Position numbers and translations under genes: made by a program. From the NCBI RefSeq assembly GCF_003858645.1, contig NZ_RQJP01000001.1, positions 310,001-374,000 on the forward strand: DNA of 64,000 nt, in the 5' to 3' direction. Shown here one piece after another: positions 1-7,889 of the stretch. The first letter of the stretch is position 1; each line of letters opens with the position of its first letter. The stretch is from Larkinella knui (GTDB lineage: Bacteria > Bacteroidota > Bacteroidia > Cytophagales > Spirosomataceae). The notes under the pieces are model-generated. The model was not told the DNA's origin, ran no database searches, and saw only the letters and a program-made list of their open reading frames with translations.

Positions 1-536
1 ATGTGCAGGTAGTCGCGAATGGTGCTGTTGACGCCAAAAAAGCTGTAGGAATCGACCACGCAGTGGCCCGAAAGCACCACATGAGACGTAAAAAAGACGT
101 GATCTTTGATTTCTCCGTGGTGACCGATGTGGTTGCCGCTCCACAAAACAACGTTATTGCCAATGGTCGTGAAGGGCTGAATGGTATTATCCTCCAGAAT
201 AAAGCAGTTTTCGCCAATCTGATTATTGAAAAGCGTCGCTTTTGAGCTGATGTACGAGATGCATTCATACCCTTTTGCTTTGGCTTCCAGGTAGATTTTT
301 TCCCGGTTTTTGTTCATTTTCCGACCCGTCATCGGGGCGAAAAACTTAAACTCCTGCGGAGGATAAACCGTCTCAACGTCTTCAAAGGCAACGACCGGCA
401 ACCCCTTGAACTCGGTTTCTTTCAGATACTCGCGGTTTAATGCGAACGCAACGACCTCGTGTTCCGAGTCGTGGGTCAAATAGAAATGCGCGAGTTCGGC
501 GGTATCCAGTACGCCAAATATGATAACTTTTGCCAT
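1..536 (-). CDS. Sugar O-/N-acyltransferase, PglD/NeuD-like (3' end cut by window)
   Basis: The minus strand reads open from an ATG at 536 to the left edge, about 178 codons, so the C-terminus is missing. The N-terminus (about residues 1-60) is a Rossmann-like segment beginning MAKVIIFGVLD, as in the PglD_N domain that binds acyl-CoA or UDP-sugar partners. It is followed by hexapeptide-type left-handed beta-helix sequence (IGENCF, IGNNVVLW, HIGHHGEI). The family transfers acetyl or other acyl groups to amino or hydroxyl groups of nucleotide sugars in the cytoplasm. It begins 14 bases after the WbqC-like gene and ends the visible part of the polysaccharide operon, three genes downstream of a sugar aminotransferase. 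An amino-sugar N-acyltransferase is therefore likely, but the exact sugar cannot be read from the sequence. Confidence 0.8.
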   Translation of the reverse strand, partial: MAKVIIFGVLDTAELAHFYLTHDSEHEVVAFALNREYLKETEFKGLPVVAFEDVETVYPPQEFKFFAPMTGRKMNKNREKIYLEAKAKGYECISYISSKATLFNNQIGENCFILEDNTIQPFTTIGNNVVLWSGNHIGHHGEIKDHVFFTSHVVLSGHCVVDSYSFFGVNSTIRDYLH

Positions 537-550
537 AGCGAGTAATGTTG

Positions 551-1249
551 TTAAACCAATTCGAATTCATCCAGCATCTTCTGCACCGTCGGCACGTCGT
601 TGAACATCAGCACATCGGCGATGGACAGCCAGGGAACGAATTCGTTCTGAAACTGGGCATAGTCAACTCGTCTCGATTGAATAAAAAACAGCTCGATGCC
701 CGCATCGGCAAACCGTTGGCGGTCATACAGTTCCATTCCACCGATGGGATTGATGTACCGCGTGGCTTTTTCCTGACGACAAATATCCAGAATCCGCTCC
801 TGACCCCGCAGTTCATGGTTGTTGTAAATGGCGGACGACGGAACGAGTTCGGTTTGGATGCCCAGGTAGTCGTTTATCAACGGGAAACTATCACGAACCA
901 GTTCGGCAATCGTACGAACCTCCAAGTTTACAATTTTTTCCAGCAAGGGATATACCGTTTTATAAAAAGGTGCTTTTCGGTAGGATTGCCCCAGGGTTTG
1001 CAGGAGTTTTTGCCGCCATTTCGGGTCGTCGCTCAGGTCGATGTCCGCAATCCGTTTGTTCTGGCTGGCTTCTTTAAGCGGAACGGTCAGCATAAAGTCT
1101 TTTCCATTGACCAAAATGCGGTTCCGATTCACCCAGCCCCGGTTGATGAAGGCAACATCGTCGTAGAAAATGAATTTATCGACGGTATTCATCAGTTGCA
1201 AATAACCGATGTAGGGCAAAAAATAGGGTTGCATGATGGCAATTGTCAT
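551..1249 (-). CDS. WbqC-like family protein
   Basis: This 232-residue protein opens with MTIAIMQPYFLPYIGYLQL and continues with FIFYDDVAFINRGWVNRNRI, the hallmark start of the WbqC-like family (PF08889). These proteins are encoded inside O-antigen and capsule loci across many phyla. Their biochemical role is not firmly established; a function in formation or transfer of modified amino sugars is proposed from gene context. It has no signal peptide or membrane segment, so it is cytoplasmic. It lies between a GT39-like membrane glycosyltransferase and a sugar acyltransferase, which fits a polysaccharide-building role. The ATG at 1249 gives the usual family N-terminus and length. Family identification is confident; function is not. 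Confidence 0.88.
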   Translation of the reverse strand: MTIAIMQPYFLPYIGYLQLMNTVDKFIFYDDVAFINRGWVNRNRILVNGKDFMLTVPLKEASQNKRIADIDLSDDPKWRQKLLQTLGQSYRKAPFYKTVYPLLEKIVNLEVRTIAELVRDSFPLINDYLGIQTELVPSSAIYNNHELRGQERILDICRQEKATRYINPIGGMELYDRQRFADAGIELFFIQSRRVDYAQFQNEFVPWLSIADVLMFNDVPTVQKMLDEFELV

Positions 1250-1305
1250 CTCGATCGGACGGTTTGAAAACCGCCTTTAGTATGGTGTGCGGTATTTAAA
1301 CCGCT

Positions 1306-3348
1306 CTATTTTAGCTTTCGTAAATAGTAATCTTCGCCCGGTACAATCAGGTGCGTCATCGTCGTATCCGTGCCGAGTCGCAGATCACCCGGCTGCGGTT
1401 TGATAACGTTTTTAGAGAAAAACAGATAATCGGCGTCCTTCGGAATCGGCTGCACCCCTTTTTCGAAAGGGTTGATCGGAATGAGCCGCCGGGACAGGTG
1501 TTTTCCGTACAGGGGATATTCAAAATCATCGTTGATCGTTCCCAGGGCAACGGTTGCGTTTTCGGGCACCAGCGTATCGAACCGCTTATAAGGCACGTAG
1601 CTATCGGGGCGGAACATCATTTGCAGATACATCCGTTCGGCACGAAAGGCCGACGGCCGACCGTAGGCCGGAAGCGGCAGGCAACGCTCATTTAGAAAGA
1701 CCGTAAAGAGGGCCGAAAGACTGCCAACGCCAATGACTAAAGCCACATACATTTTCAAGGCTACGCGGCCCGGTTTTAAAATGGTAAGCCAGCGGTTGGT
1801 GAAGAGAATAGGCAGAAATAAAGAACCAATCAAACCGGTTTCGATGAAATACCGCCCTTTGAACGGATCGTATGGAGCCGAGTAGGAGAGGGCCAGGAAA
1901 TGGAGCACGAAGGCTATCGCCAGAAAAAAATGAGCTTTCGAGCGCATAAGACCCAGCAATGACAACGCAACCAGAGGCAGAATCAGGCCGAAGCCGATGA
2001 TGCTCCAATACGGATTGGCGTTGTAAAACTCAAACCGCCGACTGAAAACAAACGGGAAAATGGTGAAATCCGTTTCCTCGTCCAGCCGCAGTTTGGTCAC
2101 TTCTTCCAACTTAACCAGCGGTTTTCGCATGGCTACGTTCGCGTCCAGCCCCCATTGCGTGTTCCGTAATCCGTCGAGATTGATGTGGTCATAGCCATAC
2201 CGAATGACATTGCGGGTGCCTTGTTCCAGCAAATTCCGCAACGGCCCCGCCCGTTCTACCGACTGGTGGCGGAGGGCCGTCGGTGGCCCGATGGGGTGAC
2301 CAAATACCTCGATGTTCTTGAGATAACCCGTTGGCAGCATCCACAAACACACGCCAACGATGAAAGCCGGTACGACGTGTTTCAGCCGATCAAAGAAAAC
2401 CAGCCGGTTCGGAGCCCAGAAAACCGTATAGATCATCACGACAAACAGCGACGGCAGGAGCAGCGTAAACGTGATTTTATGACCGTAGGCAATACCAAAC
2501 GCCATACCGGCGAGGTACAGATACCGGGCGTCGCGGGTGGTTTCCGTGCCCGATTCGCGGTAGGCAAACAGAAAATACAGGAAGCTGCCCATATAGGCAG
2601 TCAGCACGATATCGGTTTCGGTGGTAACGGCCTGCATCAGAAAATCGGGCAGCAGCGCGTAACACAGGGCGGCAAAAAAGCTCGCCGACAGATTCCGGGC
2701 AATGCGTTGCGAAATACCGAAAACCGCAATAATCGCCATCCAGTACGACAGATGATGAATGAGTTTGAAGGCATTTTCGAAGCGGCCCGTGATCAAAAAC
2801 GAATAGATCTGGATCGTACAGACGCTTTTCGGGTACGTATCCATGTTCCAGTTCGTACCCCCAAAATGCCGCATGGTTCCGCGCTGGATGTATTGCATGA
2901 CCCGGTTCAGGTGGCCGGTCATGCTGTCCCATTCGTTGGGGGGCGTAAACAGAACGAGCAACAGATTGGTGACGGCAATAACGCCCAGCGTTGCCAGCAA
3001 GACGGTGAACAGAACCTTGAAATACACGGATAGGGAGCGATACCAGTCGCCAAACGTTTCCCGCCGTTCCCGCAGCAAACGATTGACCGACCAGCGGGGC
3101 TGGTTGACCAACCGCCCGAAGGTGACGCGAAGAACCGTTGCGGTCAGGAAAACGGAGAAGGCCCAAACCGGCGTGCTGGCCGTCAGATACAGAGCCGACA
3201 GGCAAAAACCGGTCAGGATGACACTCGCGGCAAAAAGAATAAACGAAACCAGCAACCACTCGGTCAGCGATCGTCGGCTGATACCGGCTGCGGTGTTGCC
3301 AATGTAAACGATGAACAGGGCAAACGTAAGCAGGTAAAAGAATGTCAT
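1306..3348 (-). CDS. GT39-like integral membrane glycosyltransferase
   Basis: This 680-residue polytopic protein has about eleven to thirteen hydrophobic segments. After the first membrane helices comes PPNEWDSMTGHLNR (about residues 136-149), matching the acidic first-loop motif of the ArnT/PMT (GT-C, family 39) fold. That loop carries the catalytic acidic residue, here E139 or D141. Such enzymes use polyprenyl-phosphate sugars at the outer face of the inner membrane. A C-terminal soluble region of about 130 residues follows the last helix. The gene starts six bases before the aminotransferase stop, so the two are probably co-transcribed. Donor and acceptor are unknown. A large antisense reading frame on the plus strand at 2185-3033 has no recognisable family and is treated as a shadow. 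Confidence 0.75.
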   Translation of the reverse strand: MTFFYLLTFALFIVYIGNTAAGISRRSLTEWLLVSFILFAASVILTGFCLSALYLTASTPVWAFSVFLTATVLRVTFGRLVNQPRWSVNRLLRERRETFGDWYRSLSVYFKVLFTVLLATLGVIAVTNLLLVLFTPPNEWDSMTGHLNRVMQYIQRGTMRHFGGTNWNMDTYPKSVCTIQIYSFLITGRFENAFKLIHHLSYWMAIIAVFGISQRIARNLSASFFAALCYALLPDFLMQAVTTETDIVLTAYMGSFLYFLFAYRESGTETTRDARYLYLAGMAFGIAYGHKITFTLLLPSLFVVMIYTVFWAPNRLVFFDRLKHVVPAFIVGVCLWMLPTGYLKNIEVFGHPIGPPTALRHQSVERAGPLRNLLEQGTRNVIRYGYDHINLDGLRNTQWGLDANVAMRKPLVKLEEVTKLRLDEETDFTIFPFVFSRRFEFYNANPYWSIIGFGLILPLVALSLLGLMRSKAHFFLAIAFVLHFLALSYSAPYDPFKGRYFIETGLIGSLFLPILFTNRWLTILKPGRVALKMYVALVIGVGSLSALFTVFLNERCLPLPAYGRPSAFRAERMYLQMMFRPDSYVPYKRFDTLVPENATVALGTINDDFEYPLYGKHLSRRLIPINPFEKGVQPIPKDADYLFFSKNVIKPQPGDLRLGTDTTMTHLIVPGEDYYLRKLK

Positions 3349-3354
3349 TCCCTT

Positions 3355-4428
3355 TTACAAATAACTATTAACAATGGTACAAACCTGATCGATCACTTCC
3401 TCTTCCAGATCGGGATACATCGGCAGGCAGAGTGCCCTGAGCGCAATGTCCTCCGAGATGGGGCAAGGCTGGGTGGTTTTCAGGAACGGCAGGGTATTCA
3501 GCGAGGGGTAAAAATACCGCCGGGGATTGATCTTCACCTGTTCCAGTGCGGCTTTTATTTCCAGCAATTTAGCTTCCGATTCGAGCACAATCGGATAATA
3601 AGCGTAATTATACCCTGTTTCGGGCTGAATAACCGGCCGTTGCAGTTTGGAAAGATCGAGTTGTGCATCATACCGGGCAAACCGCTCTTTGCGGGCTTCG
3701 ATCAGTGCCGGAACGACGGGCAGGTTGCAAAGCCCCATCGCGGCATGAAATTCGGAGTTTTTACCGTTGATTCCCATGTCGATGTAGTCATCGAAACGGT
3801 GCCCGAAACTGCGATACAGGTTGAGTTTGTCCGCAATGGCATCGTCGTTGCAGGTCACCAGACCACCTTCGATGGTATGAAAAACCTTGGTCGCGTGGAA
3901 ACTGCACGTACTGATATCGCCATACGACAACGCTGATTTACCTTTGTAGGTGGCCCCAAACGAATGTGCTCCGTCGTAGATCACTTTCAGGTTGTGCTTT
4001 TTGGCCAGTGCTTCAATGGCATCGATCTGACACAGGTTTCCGTAGACGTGAGTCGCCAGAATAGCCTCCGTATGTTCGGTGATCAGCGGTTCGATCTTGA
4101 GTGGATCGATGGTGTAATCATCGGCCCGAACATCGGCGAAAACCGGGGTACAGTTTTCCCACAGGATGGCGTGAGTGCTGGCGCAATACGAAAAGGGCGT
4201 GGTAATGATCTCTTTCGTGAGTCCCAGCGCCTTGATGGCCATCTGCAAAACGATGGTACCATTTCCGCAAAACAGCAGGTTTTTAATGTCAAGGTAGTCT
4301 TTCAGCTCTTTTTCCAGTTGCTGGACGAGCGGACCGTTATTGGTCAGGTAGACTCGTTCCCAGATTCCCTCCAGATGCTTGACGTATTCTTCGAGGGGAG
4401 GCAGGTACGATTTGGTGATGTTAATCAT
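3355..4428 (-). CDS. DegT/DnrJ/EryC1/StrS sugar aminotransferase
   Basis: This 357-residue PLP enzyme is of the DegT/AHBA-synthase type, which transaminates keto-sugars bound to dTDP or UDP. Asp152 in YDGAHSFGA would contact the pyridine nitrogen. Lys181 in SFHATKVFHTIEGG is the internal-aldimine lysine, in the His-ATK context common to FdtB/VioA-like enzymes. It is about full length for the family. The start codon overlaps the end of the upstream ABC ATPase gene by eight bases, indicating translational coupling. With the acyltransferase three genes downstream it could make an N-acylated amino sugar such as Fuc3NAc or Qui4NAc. No dehydratase or nucleotidyltransferase genes are visible here, so the precursor must come from elsewhere. 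Confidence 0.9.
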   Translation of the reverse strand: MINITKSYLPPLEEYVKHLEGIWERVYLTNNGPLVQQLEKELKDYLDIKNLLFCGNGTIVLQMAIKALGLTKEIITTPFSYCASTHAILWENCTPVFADVRADDYTIDPLKIEPLITEHTEAILATHVYGNLCQIDAIEALAKKHNLKVIYDGAHSFGATYKGKSALSYGDISTCSFHATKVFHTIEGGLVTCNDDAIADKLNLYRSFGHRFDDYIDMGINGKNSEFHAAMGLCNLPVVPALIEARKERFARYDAQLDLSKLQRPVIQPETGYNYAYYPIVLESEAKLLEIKAALEQVKINPRRYFYPSLNTLPFLKTTQPCPISEDIALRALCLPMYPDLEEEVIDQVCTIVNSYL

Positions 4429-5692
4429 TCAGAATGTTTTCTTCCATCATTTCGGTGTGGAACTTCAGTTGCGGACGCACATAGCCAGGCCATTTGCCAT
4501 ACCAGGCCACACCATCGCGGTAGTCGGCAACGTCAAAGATAAGTCCTTCTTCCATATTGTAGAGCGGAGTCACGGTATCTTTTACGATCATCATGGAAAC
4601 GTTATACGTTCCATCGTTCAAAAAATGACCCGGTACCAGGCACTCGCCCGAAATCAGCCCTTTTGAATAGGATTGCGATTGCGTACCGACGTTAAAGATG
4701 CATTCGCCGGTCATCGAGTTCATGTGCAGGCTCAGATTCAGGTTGGCCTTGTCCATGAGATTCCAGTACTCGAAGCGGACGCGGAACGGGGTCCGAACGT
4801 CGATAAAAATCTGGTTATCCACGTATTCGGGCAGGATTTCAATTTTCTTGACCCGCACCAAATCGTTGCCCGGAGCTTCTTCCGGGGTGTTCCACTCGCG
4901 GATGAGCTTGGTTTTGGAAATTTTGCTCAGATACGAAGCCACCACCTGATTGGTTTCTCCCTGTTCGATGAGCCGGCCGCGTTCGAAATAAAGCGTCCGG
5001 TTGCACAGCGCCTGCACCGCCGTCATGTTGTGACTCACGAAGAGGATGGTCCGGCCGCTGGCCGAAACGTCCCGCATTTTACCCAGGCTTTTCTTCTGGA
5101 ATTCGGCATCGCCTACCGCCAGTACTTCGTCGATGATCAGGATTTCGGGGTCGAGGTGGGCGGCAATGGCAAACCCAAGCCGAACGTACATCCCCGATGA
5201 ATACCGTTTGACGGGCGTATCCAGAAATTTCTCGATACCGCCAAAATCGACAATGGCATCAAACTGTTTGCGGATTTCTTCCCGGGTCATGCCCAGAATG
5301 GCACCGTTAAGAAAGATATTTTCGCGACCGGTCAATTCGGGGTGAAAACCGGTTCCGACTTCGAGCAGGCTGGCGATTCGGCCGCGAATGTGAATTCGGC
5401 CCGTAGTGGGTTCGGTAATCTTGCTGAGAACTTTCAGAAGCGTTGATTTTCCGGCTCCGTTATGACCGACAATACCGATCCGATCGCCCTGCTCAACCGA
5501 AAAGTTGACATCCCGAAGCGCCCAGAAATCTTCATGCTCAATGTGCTCAGCCTCCTGATGCGGAGACTTTTTACCATTAAAAATCTTCCGTATCTGTTCG
5601 CCCAGGGCATCTTTAATACTGCTGCTGCCCTTGCCGCGTTTATGGTCGATAATGTATCGTTTGCTGATGTCTTCTGCTGTGATGACCGCCAT
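4421..5692 (-). CDS. Polysaccharide ABC exporter ATPase with Wzt-type C-terminal domain
   Basis: This is the ATPase half of an ABC-2 polysaccharide exporter, 423 residues. Walker A is GHNGAGKST (76-84), the signature region is YSSGMYVRL (164-172) and Walker B is ILIIDEVLA (184-192). The N-terminus is preceded by a charged insert (about 18-50). After the nucleotide-binding domain (ending about 245) there is an additional beta-rich region of about 150 residues, corresponding to the Wzt_C fold that in E. coli O8/O9a recognises the capped glycan end before export. Together with the permease at 5788-6627 it indicates ABC-dependent rather than Wzy-dependent assembly. It overlaps the downstream aminotransferase gene by eight bases. 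Confidence 0.92.
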   Translation of the reverse strand: MAVITAEDISKRYIIDHKRGKGSSSIKDALGEQIRKIFNGKKSPHQEAEHIEHEDFWALRDVNFSVEQGDRIGIVGHNGAGKSTLLKVLSKITEPTTGRIHIRGRIASLLEVGTGFHPELTGRENIFLNGAILGMTREEIRKQFDAIVDFGGIEKFLDTPVKRYSSGMYVRLGFAIAAHLDPEILIIDEVLAVGDAEFQKKSLGKMRDVSASGRTILFVSHNMTAVQALCNRTLYFERGRLIEQGETNQVVASYLSKISKTKLIREWNTPEEAPGNDLVRVKKIEILPEYVDNQIFIDVRTPFRVRFEYWNLMDKANLNLSLHMNSMTGECIFNVGTQSQSYSKGLISGECLVPGHFLNDGTYNVSMMIVKDTVTPLYNMEEGLIFDVADYRDGVAWYGKWPGYVRPQLKFHTEMMEENILND

Positions 5693-5787
5693 AGCTTACT
5701 GAGTTGCCCGTTGTAAGTTGTTTGTTTTCAGTTACTAAGGTAAATAAACATTTTCTGTTCAAAACGATAACTGACGTCGCAACTATT

Positions 5788-6627
5788 TTAAATATCGTCT
5801 ACAAATGAATTTTCCCGTTTCCGGAAAAAATAGATGGAGATAAACAAAAATATACCGATGACCACGACCGAATTGATTACGCTGTTCGGATTAAAAAAAG
5901 CTTTATCACCCAAAAGCGACCATTTGAATCCATCGATGATGCCCACCATCGGGTTCAGGTAATAGATGGGGTGCCACCATTCGCCGGCGTTTTCTTCCAC
6001 CAGCCGACTACTGTACGCAATCGGGCAGGCATAAAAACCGATCTGAACGATGAAGGGAATTAGCTGGCCAATGTCCCGAAATTTGACGTTCAATACCGCA
6101 AAGATAAGACCAAATGCAAACGATGCCAGTAGCGCCAGAATTATAAAGAAAGGGAGAAACAAAATGTGCCAATCGGGCCAGAACTGATACCAGATGGTCA
6201 GAACAACGAACAGCCCCAGCGCCACCAGAAAATCGATAAAACTAACGACCGAGGAACTGAGCGGCATGATCAGCCGGGGAAAATACACCTTCGTCACCAG
6301 GTTCGAATTGGCGGTGATGCTGGTACTGATCTGGGTGAAGGAGTTCGAGAAAAAGGTCCAGATGGTTAAACCGGCCAGAATCATCAGGGGATACGGAATG
6401 CCGGGATCGCCTTTGAGTTTGGCTACTTTGCTGAATACGAAGAACATAATCATCATCGTAATCAGCGGGCGAATCAGGCTCCAGGACGTACCCAGAATTG
6501 TCTGTTTGTAGCGGACGGAAATGTCACGCATCGACAGAATATACAGCAACTCCCGGTTTTTCCAGAGATCCCGCCAGTAATTTTTTTCCGACCGGCCGGA
6601 TTCAATAACCACTTCGTGTGTTTTCAC
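5788..6627 (-). CDS. ABC-2 type polysaccharide export permease (Wzm-like)
   Basis: This 279-residue membrane protein has six predicted helices. The N-terminal sequence YWRDLWKNRELLYILSMRDISVRYKQT is typical of the amphipathic gate helix of KpsM/Wzm/TagG permeases (quoted motif spans about residues 17-43; key part is RDISVRYKQT). A late segment PIAYSSRLVEE before the last two helices matches the family. It pairs with the ATPase gene 95 bases downstream to move undecaprenyl-linked glycan across the inner membrane. The final residues (RKRENSFVDDI) are polar and cytoplasmic. The ATG at 6627 gives the expected N-terminus. The separation from the Wzz-like gene upstream is 115 bases, enough for an internal promoter, although no clear one was found. 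Confidence 0.9.
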   Translation of the reverse strand: MKTHEVVIESGRSEKNYWRDLWKNRELLYILSMRDISVRYKQTILGTSWSLIRPLITMMIMFFVFSKVAKLKGDPGIPYPLMILAGLTIWTFFSNSFTQISTSITANSNLVTKVYFPRLIMPLSSSVVSFIDFLVALGLFVVLTIWYQFWPDWHILFLPFFIILALLASFAFGLIFAVLNVKFRDIGQLIPFIVQIGFYACPIAYSSRLVEENAGEWWHPIYYLNPMVGIIDGFKWSLLGDKAFFNPNSVINSVVVIGIFLFISIYFFRKRENSFVDDI

Positions 6628-6742
6628 AAACTTTATTCAGTGAATAGTGTAAGTATGTAGGATCAATACTGGACAGAGATCTGGCCAACGGCGCCGGAAA
6701 CAAAATTCAGTTTATCGGCTCCGCACGGGGTCATTCGTGACG

Positions 6743-7870
6743 TTAGCTCTGCATGATGCTTTGATAGGTCTGTCTCAGGAATATAAAGACTAACCCCAGC
6801 ATCAGGCCCAACAGTAAACCGGCCTGCATGGCAAATGGTTCGTGTGCTTCCTTGAAGAGGGGCAGCGATACGGGTTCAACAATGGTAAACAAAGGGGCTT
6901 CCTTGATCAGGCTGAGCTTCAGGTTGTCCACACTTTGAACGGCTCCGTAGTAAAGTTGCTGCAGAAACGTGGAGTTACGCGTTAACTTCGATTGCTGAAG
7001 CTGCCCTTCCGCAACGACAATTTGCTGGTTTTGATCGATATAGCGCGCCAGATTCGAATCATTGCGACCCAGTACACTCCCCAGCGAATCCCGCCGGGCT
7101 TCCATCAACTTCAGCATTTCATTGGTTTTACGATTCTGTTTTTCCGTAAAATCCTCCTGCACGGTTTCCAGCAGGACATTCAACCAGGTGGCGGCCAGCA
7201 TTTCCGCGTGCATACCCGTTCGTAAAGTCAGAAACGATGATTTCCGATCGAGCTGGGCAATCGAGGTTTCGCCTTTAATGCGGTTGAAAACGCCGTCGAG
7301 CGCTTTATTTTCCAGTTTTGTGAACTCTTTCAGCCCTTTTCCCCGGATAAAACGAAAGTTTTTCAACGTATCGTCTTTCTCCCACTCATCATCCTGAATC
7401 CCACTTTTCCGGATGTAGTAATTGATCATCAGGTCCTTGTGGTTAGACGGTGTTTTGGCGAGCGGGGTAAAATTGCCCGTCGTATCGACTTCTTTCATCA
7501 GCGACCGGGCGATGATAGGCTTGGAAACCACGTAGTACATGAAGTTTTCACCCGTAAAGATGTTGGCGTCCGGAGCACCACCGCCCAGACCAAACATCCC
7601 GGCCAGGTTGCCCAGTTCGCCCATCCCGCCCTGGCTTGAACCGCCACCGAGGTTGAAGGTAATGTAACCCGTGTAAGTAGGGCGCTTGTCCAGATTCAAA
7701 TCGATGATGAAACCAATGGCCCCGCCAATCACCATAAAGATGGCCAGCAGTTTCCAACTGCGCATCAGTTGATTCTTGAATAAAATAACCCGGTTTACAA
7801 CGACCTTGGGCGATATCTGATCGGGAGGCAGCTGATTTTTGTCTGTGTTTCTTGAATCAATGGTTTCCAT
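6743..7870 (-). CDS. Wzz/chain-length-determinant-type protein
   Basis: This 375-residue protein has the two-helix topology of polysaccharide co-polymerases. A short cytoplasmic N-terminus precedes a membrane segment at about 38-58 (LLAIFMVIGGAIGFII). A large periplasmic domain with predicted coiled coil follows, and a C-terminal helix (GLLLGLMLGLVFIFL) ends near 366. A glycine/serine-rich loop (GGGSSQGGMGELGNLAG) after the first helix is common in Bacteroidota members. No C-terminal tyrosine-kinase domain is fused. Such proteins set glycan length or couple inner-membrane export to the outer-membrane channel. The gene lies 20 bases downstream of the SLBB export protein, consistent with one operon. 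Confidence 0.85.
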   Translation of the reverse strand: METIDSRNTDKNQLPPDQISPKVVVNRVILFKNQLMRSWKLLAIFMVIGGAIGFIIDLNLDKRPTYTGYITFNLGGGSSQGGMGELGNLAGMFGLGGGAPDANIFTGENFMYYVVSKPIIARSLMKEVDTTGNFTPLAKTPSNHKDLMINYYIRKSGIQDDEWEKDDTLKNFRFIRGKGLKEFTKLENKALDGVFNRIKGETSIAQLDRKSSFLTLRTGMHAEMLAATWLNVLLETVQEDFTEKQNRKTNEMLKLMEARRDSLGSVLGRNDSNLARYIDQNQQIVVAEGQLQQSKLTRNSTFLQQLYYGAVQSVDNLKLSLIKEAPLFTIVEPVSLPLFKEAHEPFAMQAGLLLGLMLGLVFIFLRQTYQSIMQS

Positions 7871-7889
7871 ATAAACTGATTGACCGTTA

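Noticed and set aside
545-1267. Plus-strand frame of 240 codons opposite the WbqC-like gene
   Set aside because: The minus strand carries clear WbqC family motifs; the plus frame has none.
2185-3033. Plus-strand frame of 282 codons opposite the GT39-like gene
   Set aside because: It is extremely charged with no domain, while the minus strand shows coherent membrane helices.
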